Below, piece by piece: positions 16,307 to 23,939 of a DNA stretch of 64,000 bases. Position 1 is the first letter of the stretch; each line of letters begins with the position of its first letter. The DNA is from Allomuricauda sp. Lineage in GTDB: Bacteria; Bacteroidota; Bacteroidia; Flavobacteriales; Flavobacteriaceae. The notes under the pieces were generated by a model, which was not told where the DNA came from, did not search any database, and saw only the letters and a program-made list of their open reading frames with translations. The DNA lies in contig NZ_JACESV010000001.1 in NCBI RefSeq assembly GCF_013911645.1, positions 434,001 to 498,000 on the forward strand, read 5' to 3'. The translations under genes and the position numbers were made by a program.

Positions 16307-17095
16307 ATGAAGAAACTTACCCTAAGATTTTTATCGATTGCTTTTGCCAGCTTTGCACTGATCGGTTTTCAATCCTGTAGTGATGATGCCAAGCCTGGCG
16401 AGGGAGAAGCAATTACCCAAGCGGAATTAAAGACCATTTTAACCACCGACGATATTGCTGGAGCGGCCGATACTACATTGGCAGGGCTTTTTGCTGGAAA
16501 TACCGCCAAAACGTCCACAGCAAAGGAGGGGGAGTGCTATACGGCCGAATATACTGAAACTGGATTTGTGGCAACCTTTAACAATTGCGTGCTCAACGGA
16601 ACGGACAACGTAAACGGAACCGTGATCGTTACTTACGAGGTAGGGGGGGAGACCGCCACCTTCACAGCTACTTATCAGGATTTCTACGTGGGCAACATTA
16701 AAATAAACGGTACTAGAACTTTTGAAATGTCAGCGAGCAGCGATCAAACTTCTATTACTTTTTCGGTAGTAAGCAACATGTCCGTTGAAATGGAAGATGG
16801 TTCTGTAATTTCTGAAAATGGGACAAAAACATTCGGCATCACCTTTGGTGATAGCTTGGAAAGTGCCATTTTTACCCTTTCGGGCAGTTGGACCGTTGAA
16901 GCGGATGGAAATACTTATGCCGTGGAAACTTTGGAAGACCTGCAAGGAAATGCTTCTTGTCAGTACATGACCACCGGAACTATGGTTGTTTCCAAAAATG
17001 GATTGGCCGTTACCGTGGATTTTGGTAATGGGGAATGTGATAATATGGTCACGATCATCTACCCGAACGGAGCCATAGAAGAGATGACGCTTTAA
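16307..17095 (+). CDS. Hypothetical lipoprotein
   Basis: 262 residues. Lipobox IGFQSC (C24) followed by SDDAKPGEG. The mature part is rich in beta strands (VNGTVIVTYEV, TATFTATYQDFYV, TLSGSWTVEADGNTY) and has four cysteines in pairs (EGECYTAEY, NNCVL, SCQYMT, GECDN). No domain is recognised. It is monocistronic, with an efficient-looking terminator at 17116. Confidence 0.8.
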   Translation: MKKLTLRFLSIAFASFALIGFQSCSDDAKPGEGEAITQAELKTILTTDDIAGAADTTLAGLFAGNTAKTSTAKEGECYTAEYTETGFVATFNNCVLNGTDNVNGTVIVTYEVGGETATFTATYQDFYVGNIKINGTRTFEMSASSDQTSITFSVVSNMSVEMEDGSVISENGTKTFGITFGDSLESAIFTLSGSWTVEADGNTYAVETLEDLQGNASCQYMTTGTMVVSKNGLAVTVDFGNGECDNMVTIIYPNGAIEEMTL

Positions 17096-17115
17096 AGGTC
17101 TTTAAAATATATTTT

Positions 17116-17145
17116 AAAAGCACCGGCCTATACCGGTGCTTTTTA
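17116..17145 (+). terminator. Rho-independent terminator
   Basis: AAAAGCACCGG and CCGGTGCTTTT form an 11-bp stem around a 6-nt loop, then TTATTTTA. It closes the lipoprotein gene at 16307-17095. Confidence 0.85.
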
Positions 17146-17200
17146 TTTTAATGAAATTCCTAGTTAGATTGTTTATATTTAAGGAAACAATCTATTTATC

Positions 17201-18568
17201 GTGAAGCATTTGGTAGCGGCCCAGAATGAGTTTTTTGCCACTCAGAAAACAAAGGAAGTCTCATATAGAAAATACCACCTCAAAAAATTACGGCAAGAAA
17301 TTCTTGATCAAGAAGATGCTATTTGCAATGCGCTTTATGCCGATTTTAAAAAACCGAAATTCGAAAGCCTCGCCACCGAAACCCAATTGGTTTTGGCCGA
17401 ACTCAAGCACGCCATCAAGAATGTACGCTCATGGAGCGAACCCCAAAGCGTAGGAGCTTCATTGTCCAACTTTCCATCAAAGGACTGGATCCAGCCCGAA
17501 CCCTACGGGAAAGTACTTATTATTTCGCCTTGGAACTACCCGTTTATGCTCGCCATTGCACCCTTGGTGGGAGCCTTGGCCGCTGGCAATACCGCTATCT
17601 TGAAACCATCGGAATTTAGTCCGCATACTTCCAAAATAATTGCGCAAATAATCCAAAAAGTATTTCCGCCGGAATATGTGACGGTTGTGGAAGGCGGGGT
17701 AGAGGTGTCTACCGAGCTTTTAAAGGAAAAATGGGAGTATATCTTTTTTACGGGAAGCACCCGAGTGGGCAAAATTGTCTACCAAAGTGCTGCGGAACAC
17801 CTAACACCGGTTACCTTGGAGCTGAGCGGCAAAAATCCCTGTATTGTGGACAAAACGGCTTCCATAAAACTGGCCGCAAAACGCATAGCCTGGGGCAAAT
17901 TTATAAACGCAGGGCAAACCTGTATTGCCCCGGACTATATTTTGGTGCACAAAAGCGTTAAGGATTCCTTGGTTGATCATCTTAAACAAAAGATCACCCA
18001 GTTTTATGGGAAAGAAATGGAAACCTCGGGGAATTTTGCCCGGATTGCCACAACCAAGCACTACCAAGAACTTAAAGCTATGCTTGCAGGACAAAAGGTC
18101 CTTTTTGGAGGCAATTTTATAGATGATGAGCAATACATTTCGCCCACTTTGGTGGATGAGCCCCAGTTGGACAGCCCAATTATGAACGGTGAGATTTTTG
18201 GCCCCATTCTTCCCATAATTTCCTATGAAGAAGAAAATGAATTGCACGAGTATATCTCCAAATACCCGAACCCTCTGGCGTTTTATGTATTCTCCAGCAA
18301 TAAAAAGTTTCAAAAACGCTTGATGGGCCAATACTCCTTTGGCGGAGGTACCATTAACGATGTGGTAGTACACATCAGCAACAAGGATTTGCCCTTTGGC
18401 GGGGTAGGTCAATCGGGGATAGGGGGGTACCATGGCAAGTACACTTTCGACCTTTTTTCCCATCATAAATCCATAATAAAGCGTGGTACGTGGTTAGATG
18501 TGCCACTGCGATATGCACCTTACAATATTCCTTTGAAATGGGTAAAAAAAATAAAGCACTTGTTTTGA
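17201..18568 (+). CDS. Aldehyde dehydrogenase (class 3-like)
   Basis: 455 residues, starting at GTG (17201); no ATG lies near. The length, and the lack of the N-terminal extension of class 1/2 enzymes, fit the class 3/long-chain fatty aldehyde group. Catalytic residues: Glu in LELSGKNP (about 207) and Cys in NAGQTCIAPDY (about 241). The Rossmann motif is FFTGSTRVGK. The C-terminus (PLRYAPYNIPLKWVKKIKHLF) is basic and amphipathic, suggesting membrane association, as in fatty aldehyde dehydrogenases. Monocistronic. Confidence 0.93.
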   Translation: MKHLVAAQNEFFATQKTKEVSYRKYHLKKLRQEILDQEDAICNALYADFKKPKFESLATETQLVLAELKHAIKNVRSWSEPQSVGASLSNFPSKDWIQPEPYGKVLIISPWNYPFMLAIAPLVGALAAGNTAILKPSEFSPHTSKIIAQIIQKVFPPEYVTVVEGGVEVSTELLKEKWEYIFFTGSTRVGKIVYQSAAEHLTPVTLELSGKNPCIVDKTASIKLAAKRIAWGKFINAGQTCIAPDYILVHKSVKDSLVDHLKQKITQFYGKEMETSGNFARIATTKHYQELKAMLAGQKVLFGGNFIDDEQYISPTLVDEPQLDSPIMNGEIFGPILPIISYEEENELHEYISKYPNPLAFYVFSSNKKFQKRLMGQYSFGGGTINDVVVHISNKDLPFGGVGQSGIGGYHGKYTFDLFSHHKSIIKRGTWLDVPLRYAPYNIPLKWVKKIKHLF

Positions 18569-18699
18569 TGGATCAAGGTTTTACCAAATTTTATAAGGTC
18601 ATTTTAGCAATATCACATTTTTTATCTTAATCAAACGTTAAACCATTGAAAATTAAGGGTTTTGGTGCTATCTTAGGGTGAATCATCAAAACTACATCT

Positions 18700-19497
18700 A
18701 TGGAAGGGAATCAAAAAAAATATCGCATCTCCGTTTTGCTGGACATGTCCAAGAATTCTTCGTTTGTATTGAACAGTGCCGTGGAATTGGCCAAAAGGGT
18801 AGAGGGCTCCATTGAGGTTTTCCACGTAAAACCTACCACAAACATTATTAAAGGGGATAGCCAACTCTCCGCCATACGAACATTGAACCAGGACGATCGA
18901 TCTACACGAGCGGAGATCAATGAACTTATTTCCAAGATAAATGAAAAGGAAAACCTTTCCATTGGCTATAAATTGGAGTATGGCAACGTAAAAAACAGGG
19001 TGAGGGATTATTTGGCGCTCCAAAACCCGGATATTTTAGTTTTGGGCAAGCGCAGGCCAAGATTGGGAATATTTTCTGAAAGTATTACGGATTTTGTAAT
19101 TAACCAGACGAACAACACCAATGTGCTGATTTTGGGCGAGGACGATAAATTCCATTCGTTTGAGGACATTAATTTAGGATTTTTTGGGGCAGAGCTTGCA
19201 GAAACCAATCTGGAAGTGATACAAGACCTAAAACGGGACAGTAAAAAACCTGTGCGACATTTTGATATTTCGAACGAGGAAACATCGCAAAACCGGAATT
19301 ATCCTTGGCACAAAACAGTTTCGTACAAGTTTAGAAAAGGTGCCAATGCCTATGATGGTCTCGTAAATTATGTGTCACGCACCAATACACAACTTTTGTG
19401 CGTGTCCAAAAGCGGCAAAAATTTTATGTTTAAACCGAGCCCTATAAAATCGGTAATTAGAAAAGCAAAGGTGCCATTAATGGTTTTGGCCAAATAA
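18700..19497 (+). CDS. Universal stress protein family protein
   Basis: 265 residues. The first half has the Usp pattern: ISVLLDMSKNSSFVLNSAVELAKRVEGSIEVFHV, then a central D(I/V)LVLGKRRP segment and VLILGEDD. The ATP-binding G2xG9xGS/T motif is not intact (LGKRRPRLGIFSES), so it may belong to the non-ATP-binding group. The C-terminal half resembles a second, more diverged Usp domain ending KVPLMVLAK. Soluble. Standalone gene. Confidence 0.8.
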   Translation: MEGNQKKYRISVLLDMSKNSSFVLNSAVELAKRVEGSIEVFHVKPTTNIIKGDSQLSAIRTLNQDDRSTRAEINELISKINEKENLSIGYKLEYGNVKNRVRDYLALQNPDILVLGKRRPRLGIFSESITDFVINQTNNTNVLILGEDDKFHSFEDINLGFFGAELAETNLEVIQDLKRDSKKPVRHFDISNEETSQNRNYPWHKTVSYKFRKGANAYDGLVNYVSRTNTQLLCVSKSGKNFMFKPSPIKSVIRKAKVPLMVLAK

Positions 19498-19622
19498 GGG
19501 ACTTAGGGGAGTATTGTTATGCTTCCTTATATATTCTATTTTACATAATGTAGATTATAGTACAAATGTCTTCATGTTATATTCTATCTGATTCAACCTT
19601 CCTTTGAGTACCTTAAATATTT

Positions 19623-19940
19623 TTAATTGGTTGAAACTTTAGATTTTTGATAGAAGATTTTTCCAACTCGATTAATATGAGATATTAACTCCTGATTTTT
19701 GATATTTTCAAAAATTGACAAATCCATTTTATATGGGAGCATTTCTCCATCAAGTTGGCTTTCTATTCTTAATAAATTATCGAAAGTTAAATTTCCTTTT
19801 AAGGTAATATCAATGTCCGAGCCCTCTCTATAATTTCCCATTGCCCTGGACCCAAAAATTACTGCTTCATGAATATTTGGGTTGCTCTTAAAAATCTTGG
19901 TGATTTTTTGTATTGTATTACTACTTAAACCGTATCTCAT
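19623..19940 (-). CDS. MNT-type nucleotidyltransferase (toxin-antitoxin partner)
   Basis: 105 residues. Minimal nucleotidyltransferase with AVIFGSRAMGNYREGSDIDITL (residues 28-49) giving the GSxxxG...SDxD metal motif and a third acidic residue in MDLSIF. In MNT/HEPN modules (HI0073/HI0074 type) this protein adds nucleotides to the HEPN toxin and so neutralises it. It overlaps the HEPN gene by 4 bp (19937-19940). Confidence 0.88.
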   Translation of the reverse strand: MRYGLSSNTIQKITKIFKSNPNIHEAVIFGSRAMGNYREGSDIDITLKGNLTFDNLLRIESQLDGEMLPYKMDLSIFENIKNQELISHINRVGKIFYQKSKVSTN

Positions 19941-20386
19941 TCTTCTTTAAATATTTCATTTTGCTCTCCATCCCTCAATTCTACCATTTGACTATGAAAT
20001 TCGTTGAATAATGTAGCATAATCATTGATGATATTTTCAGTTATTTCAGAAGCCGTATCCTCATCATAAGTATGACTCGTTTTATTTCGGCTTACAATCA
20101 TATCCATCCAAACATCGCCATGACTAATTAAATTAAATTTAAAAGCCTCACGTGTAGCATCCCTACTACCTCTTATTTCTGTATTCCCTTGATAATAAAA
20201 ATAGTCCTTCATTACATTCCATGCTAACTCATGCGTAAATTCAAAGGACTGGATTAAACCCTGTTGCTCAAGATTGGTTAACGCTCTCTGATTAGCTATT
20301 TTAACAGCTTCATTAAGCTGTAATAATGCCTTGCTATAATTACTCAATCGCTGATGCCACCTTATATCCTGTGAGTTCGAACTCAT
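19937..20386 (-). CDS. HEPN-domain protein (HI0074 family)
   Basis: 149 residues, all helical. Contains SRNKTSHTYDE, an RNxxxH motif (Arg-Asn and His) at about residues 99-104, the RNase active site of HEPN toxins. Family HI0074 was first described as a substrate-binding subunit of a nucleotidyltransferase, now read as the toxin half of a MNT/HEPN module. A minus-strand TAAATTTG promoter box lies at 20450-20457. Upstream gene of the pair, translationally coupled to the MNT gene. Confidence 0.87.
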   Translation of the reverse strand: MSSNSQDIRWHQRLSNYSKALLQLNEAVKIANQRALTNLEQQGLIQSFEFTHELAWNVMKDYFYYQGNTEIRGSRDATREAFKFNLISHGDVWMDMIVSRNKTSHTYDEDTASEITENIINDYATLFNEFHSQMVELRDGEQNEIFKEE

Positions 20387-20748
20387 CTTTATTCTTTATA
20401 TATTATAAATAACTTTATTAATTCCCCTATTGAAACAGATAACGCGTTCCAAATTTACACCGTAAATTAGGTAATCTAGATTACATTACTTGTGTTCCTT
20501 TCTTTTTTCTTGATACTTTGGTCGTGCTCAGCAGAACTAAAAAAGAAACAAAAAATCAAGAAGAAAATAGGCTTCCACGCGCCCTTTGTGTCTTATAGCT
20601 TCGCTATTAGGGCTTTTTGAACGCCCCAACTCAAAGCCCAGGGCAATGGCGCTGACGTGCAAGCCACAAACCTGTCTGCCGACAGGCAGGTTCACCCCAA
20701 CGCTGGCCCGCATTTTCTTCTGGCCAATTTCAACTTCATTAATACTAA
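20387..20748. other. Intergenic region with palindromes
   Basis: No gene supported. CTTTTTTCTTGAT (20502-20514) and ATCAAGAAGAAAA (20555-20567) form an imperfect inverted repeat, and CCTGTCTGCCGACAGGCAGG (20671-20690) is a near-perfect palindrome. A 60-codon plus-strand frame at 20586-20768 lies on these repeats and has no protein-like features. Confidence 0.5.
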
Positions 20749-21114
20749 CTAAAATGAGGCATTATTGATTCCAAAAGCCAAAACATAGATAAACCTGAAA
20801 CAGCACCTATTAAAAAATAAATTCCTTTTTACTGGAATACTTTTCCCCAATACCTCATAGAAAATATAAACTTGAATGTAAAGAGAAAATAGTATTAAGC
20901 CGATTCCATAGATAACCAAAGCTGAAATCAATTCTTTGTCTAAGGAAATATATCTGAACACTCCCAATATAGCTGCTCATCCAAGGATTTCAAATAACTT
21001 TGGCACATATTTCAATATCCGCCTATCAATTTTCCTCAACGAATATTTGCCTTTTTTGACATCTAAGCTGTCTTTGTTAATGTATAACTTTCTAAACTGC
21101 CATTTTCTGACCAA
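20749..21114 (-). pseudogene. Membrane protein gene broken by an in-frame TGA
   Basis: A continuous frame encodes a basic N-terminal part (YSLRKIDRRILKYVPKLFEILG), then TGA at 20977-20979, then in the same frame AAILGVFRYISLDKELISALVIYGIGLILFSLYIQVYIFYEV, with one or two membrane spans. Reading through gives one coherent protein of about 120 residues; a TGG to TGA change at a Trp codon would explain it. No ATG is found at the front (TTG 21114 is the best start), so the 5' end may also be damaged. It directly follows the XRE regulator gene, probably as its former operon partner. Confidence 0.45.
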
Positions 21115-21124
21115 AATATTTAAA

Positions 21125-21331
21125 TCAAATTTTAGTCGGCACCAATAGCTCCCGAATATCGACATCAAGAATTTCGGCAATCTTCTTTAGGTCTTTTAAA
21201 TGCGGCTGGGATTTATTGTTGCAAATTGAAGTAATTGTATTTGGATTTCGGTCTAGTTTAACCGCCAATTCCTTTTGGCTCACTCCCTTGATAACGAGCA
21301 CTTCCTTTATTCTGTTTATTCGCTCAGACAT
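21125..21331 (-). CDS. XRE family helix-turn-helix regulator
   Basis: 68 residues, a single HTH_3 domain: VLVIKGVSQKELAVKLDRNPNTITSICNNKSQPHLKDLKKIAEILDVDIRELLV. This is the size and pattern of small Cro/C1-type regulators with the consensus ending LDVDIRELL common in Bacteroidota. AT-rich direct repeats lie 60-100 bp upstream (21391-21427) and may be its operator, shared with the divergent gene at 21531. Immediately downstream is the broken membrane gene. Confidence 0.9.
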   Translation of the reverse strand: MSERINRIKEVLVIKGVSQKELAVKLDRNPNTITSICNNKSQPHLKDLKKIAEILDVDIRELLVPTKI

Positions 21332-21390
21332 TGTCTAAAGCTAGGAATAATCAAGGTTTAAGTCAATGTCAAATTTCAAGGAGCATTTAT

Positions 21391-21427
21391 TTTAACAATA
21401 TTAATATCGTTTTAAACAATATTAATA
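21391..21427. promoter_or_regulatory. AT-rich direct repeats in XRE upstream region
   Basis: TTTAACAATATTAATA (21391-21406) and TTTAAACAATATTAATA (21411-21427), period about 20-21 bp, each holding an AATATT palindrome. They may be operator sites for the XRE regulator in this divergent promoter region; this is inference. Confidence 0.35.
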
Positions 21428-21530
21428 CAATATAAAACAATGAATTTATTTTTGATTTTATAAATAAAAACTATATTTATATAGTTACTACCCATATTTA
21501 TACTCAATAAACAAATAGAATTGTCCCAAA

Positions 21531-21776
21531 ATGAGCTTAAAAACAAAAGACCTACATCCCCTACTCTCCTACTTCGAAGATTGCCACGAAGGCGATTTAC
21601 TTTCCTTTACCCAATGGTTGGACAAGGCCATTTTTATGTTCCATTACCTCCCCGCGGATGCGTTTTCAGAACTGGAGCGCCAAAATGTTTGCCATGTGCT
21701 TATGGAGCTTAAAAAAACGGTCATAGCCATCCATTTGGGACAGCAAGCAAAGTGTTTTCCCGTGAACAGGACGTAG
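21531..21776 (+). CDS. Small helical protein, unknown function
   Basis: 81 residues, MSLKTKDLHPLLSYFEDCHE ... CFPVNRT. It appears all-helical with no membrane segment. No family is recognised. By eye, its central part (GDLLSFTQWLDKAIFMFHYL ... LMELKKTVIAI) lines up with the helical half of the CPHC protein at 14192-14473. Divergent from the XRE gene. The ATG at 21531 is preceded by AT-rich DNA, in keeping with a Bacteroidota start region. Confidence 0.6.
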   Translation: MSLKTKDLHPLLSYFEDCHEGDLLSFTQWLDKAIFMFHYLPADAFSELERQNVCHVLMELKKTVIAIHLGQQAKCFPVNRT

Positions 21777-21780
21777 ATCC

Positions 21781-21810
21781 AAAAAAAAAGCCCCATCGTT
21801 TTGACAGGGC
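21781..21810 (-). terminator. Terminator of the FKBP gene
   Basis: On the minus strand GCCC...GGGGC followed by nine T residues, 28 bp after the FKBP stop. Short stem with an internal mismatch. Confidence 0.5.
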
Positions 21811-21837
21811 ACCTTTGTTCTCTATGTAGTTGTTACA

Positions 21838-22266
21838 CTAAAGTATCTCGACCACTTCAAGGTCGAACACCAAATCTTGGCCCGCCAACGGGTGGTTGGC
21901 ATCTATAATAATATCTTCCTCTTCTACTTTTGCAACGCGAAATTGTTGTTCTTGCCCTTGTGCATTGGAACCTACCAATCCCATCCCAACTTCTGGCTTA
22001 AGGTCTTCGGGCAATTGTGATTTTGAGATTTTTTGAAAAAGTGCTTCGTTGACCTCTCCATACGCATCTTCCTTATCAATGGTAATGGTTTTCTTTTCAT
22101 TAACGGCCATATCAATAAGTCCTTTTTCAAATCCCGGTATAAGTTGACCCTGACCCAAGGCTACCTCCATAGGTTCGCGCTCCAACGAACTGTCAAAAAC
22201 CTGTCCATTGGTCAATTTACCTGTGTAGTGCACCTTTACAGTGTCATTCTCTTTTACTGTACTCAT
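21838..22266 (-). CDS. FKBP-type peptidyl-prolyl cis-trans isomerase, SlyD-like
   Basis: 142 residues, cytosolic (no signal peptide). N-terminal FKBP half (VKVHYTGKLTNGQVFDSS, LIPGFEKGL) interrupted by an IF-type insert (GEVNEALFQKISKSQLPE ... GQEQQFRVAKV) and closed by DANHPLAGQDLVFDLEVVE, the SlyD signature. SlyD-type proteins are chaperone-isomerases. The metal-binding His-rich tail of E. coli SlyD is absent. A minus-strand TATATTTG box lies at 22301. Confidence 0.95.
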   Translation of the reverse strand: MSTVKENDTVKVHYTGKLTNGQVFDSSLEREPMEVALGQGQLIPGFEKGLIDMAVNEKKTITIDKEDAYGEVNEALFQKISKSQLPEDLKPEVGMGLVGSNAQGQEQQFRVAKVEEEDIIIDANHPLAGQDLVFDLEVVEIL

Positions 22267-22300
22267 AATTTTTGTTTATAGTTTTAAAATCAAAACGTTG

Positions 22301-22308
22301 CAAATATA
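22301..22308 (-). promoter_or_regulatory. -7 box of FKBP promoter
   Basis: Minus-strand TATATTTG, full match to TAnnTTTG, 35 bp before the ATG; a TTTA lies 16 bp upstream. Confidence 0.45.
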
Positions 22309-22379
22309 CAGGGTATAAAACGGTTAAACGAAGGAGTTGCCCATTGGTTTCACTAAAAACGGGTATTTGTACCTATTCT

Positions 22380-23537
22380 TTACTCCAAAAGTGCCAATTT
22401 GTTGGTTAAGAAGCTCTGTGTGCTGTCGGTCTCAATTTCCAACCATACGGGCAGGTGATCGCTTATCTGGTTCCGTTTCCAATACCTGTTGAAATACGTC
22501 CGGAATGCTTCATCGGAAGTCAATGTGGACGGGTCATCTTTATGGCTCAACATCAACTCGTGGTATGTTGAAATTGTGTCCGGGGTGTTTTTGTACACAT
22601 AATCGAACAATTTAAAGACGCCTCCCCGCTCCTTCCCATCTTCATCCTTGCCAATTTTAAAATATTGGTCAACATGCAAAAAAATGCGGTCATAAATCTG
22701 GTTGAGGCTCGTGTTGGTGTATTTGCCCTTGAGGCCATCACTTTCAAAAAAACCTTTGTCGTTCATTAATTGGACAATATCCTCGTCCGCTTCATATAGA
22801 TTCGTGTCGCCCAACACAATAAGGTTTCGTTCCTCTAAGGAAGAACGGTTCAGTTTCAGCTCCAAAAGCTGCATCAGGAGCCGTACCTCTTCCTTTCGGA
22901 TTTCTTTGTCCGTGGGTTCGCCGGGGGCGTTGGCACCATCCCCGGGGTGCAAATGCAAACTCACGATGGAGAACTTTTTCCATCCACTTTCAAAACCAGT
23001 GAACGTAGGGGTGCGTTTCAGTTGTTTTATAATGGGGTTTGCCGAGATAAACTCATCCGGGATTACCAGTTCGCCGGACAAGCCCGAGTGGGTCACCCGC
23101 CGCGAATCGTAAATAAATCCAAAGCGCTCCTCGTTGCCCGCGTCACCTTCGGTCACATCGCTAATGGTATATTTCCAATCGCTTCCCAAGAGTTTCATTA
23201 CCTTGTCAAAATGGTCTAAGTCACCGTTGATTTCTTGCAGTGCCACAATGTCGAACGCATTGATGATCTCCGCTATGTAAAAAAGTGATTCGGCCGTCCG
23301 GTCCTTTAATCTTCCAAAGTTTTTAATGTTCCAAGAGGCCAACAATAGGTTTTTGTCCACTCCCTTCGGCGGAATGTTGTTGATGAGGCCTTCTTTTAGT
23401 TTTAGCAATCCTTTTATGGTGCGTTCCTTGCCCTTGTTGTCCAACAACCTGGCGTAGTCGTTGTATTTGTCGAGCATTACCAGAAAGTAGCGGTTGGTAC
23501 TGAGCTCTTCGTCCGGCCTAAGATCCGTGTACCACAT
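22380..23537 (-). CDS. Endonuclease/exonuclease/phosphatase (EEP) family protein
   Basis: 385 residues. The EEP fold motifs are in order: LLASWNIKNFG (about 65), IVALQEING (about 97), FSIVSLHLHPG (about 187), IVLGDTNLYEADED (about 243) and ISDHLPVWLEI (about 358), giving the catalytic Asn, Glu, Asp/Asn and Asp-His pair. There is no signal peptide, so it acts in the cytosol. An N-terminal extension of about 60 residues precedes the domain. The substrate (DNA, phosphoinositide-like, nucleotide) cannot be assigned. Not in an operon. Confidence 0.88.
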   Translation of the reverse strand: MWYTDLRPDEELSTNRYFLVMLDKYNDYARLLDNKGKERTIKGLLKLKEGLINNIPPKGVDKNLLLASWNIKNFGRLKDRTAESLFYIAEIINAFDIVALQEINGDLDHFDKVMKLLGSDWKYTISDVTEGDAGNEERFGFIYDSRRVTHSGLSGELVIPDEFISANPIIKQLKRTPTFTGFESGWKKFSIVSLHLHPGDGANAPGEPTDKEIRKEEVRLLMQLLELKLNRSSLEERNLIVLGDTNLYEADEDIVQLMNDKGFFESDGLKGKYTNTSLNQIYDRIFLHVDQYFKIGKDEDGKERGGVFKLFDYVYKNTPDTISTYHELMLSHKDDPSTLTSDEAFRTYFNRYWKRNQISDHLPVWLEIETDSTQSFLTNKLALLE

Positions 23538-23552
23538 GTTTTTGTTTTAAAG

Positions 23553-23681
23553 ATGTTCTACAATGTATATGGGAAACCTTTTGAACCTAAAATATCGAGG
23601 GGGAACGGATACGAAATCAATCACCCGATCAATCTTAAAGATATTGATTTATTGGAAGACGCACTTGGTGAAACACCTTAA
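23553..23681 (+). CDS. Possible 42-residue protein or gene remnant
   Basis: ATG at 23553, TAA at 23679-23681. Reads MFYNVYGKPFEPKISRGNGY, then a leucine/aspartate-rich end (NLKDIDLLEDALGETP). Composition is protein-like but there is no recognisable domain, and it could be the 3' remnant of a lost gene. It lies in a 400-bp gap with no other gene; the rest (23682-23939) is AT-rich and shows nothing definite. Confidence 0.3.
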   Translation: MFYNVYGKPFEPKISRGNGYEINHPINLKDIDLLEDALGETP

Positions 23682-23939
23682 AAATTCAATGGTTTTTGTC
23701 GTTGTTTTTTAGAGGTTTTCCTCAATTTTTAAGGAGTAAATAAGCTTAATATTAATTCTCCTAAGGTTTACCAGAAAGCTTTTTAAATGGTATCCTTTTT
23801 TGTATTTGTAACTTCCCTCTCCCCATCCTAAACAAGGGCTGTCAAGTTGACGATTTTTATTAGCTTTTTATCATTTTGTGATAAGGTTTCAATAAAATTT
23901 TATTTTCTTTAACAAATCTGAAGTAATAATCTTACATAA

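Noticed and set aside
20586..20768. 60-codon plus-strand frame
   Set aside because: Covers intergenic palindromes; no protein features.
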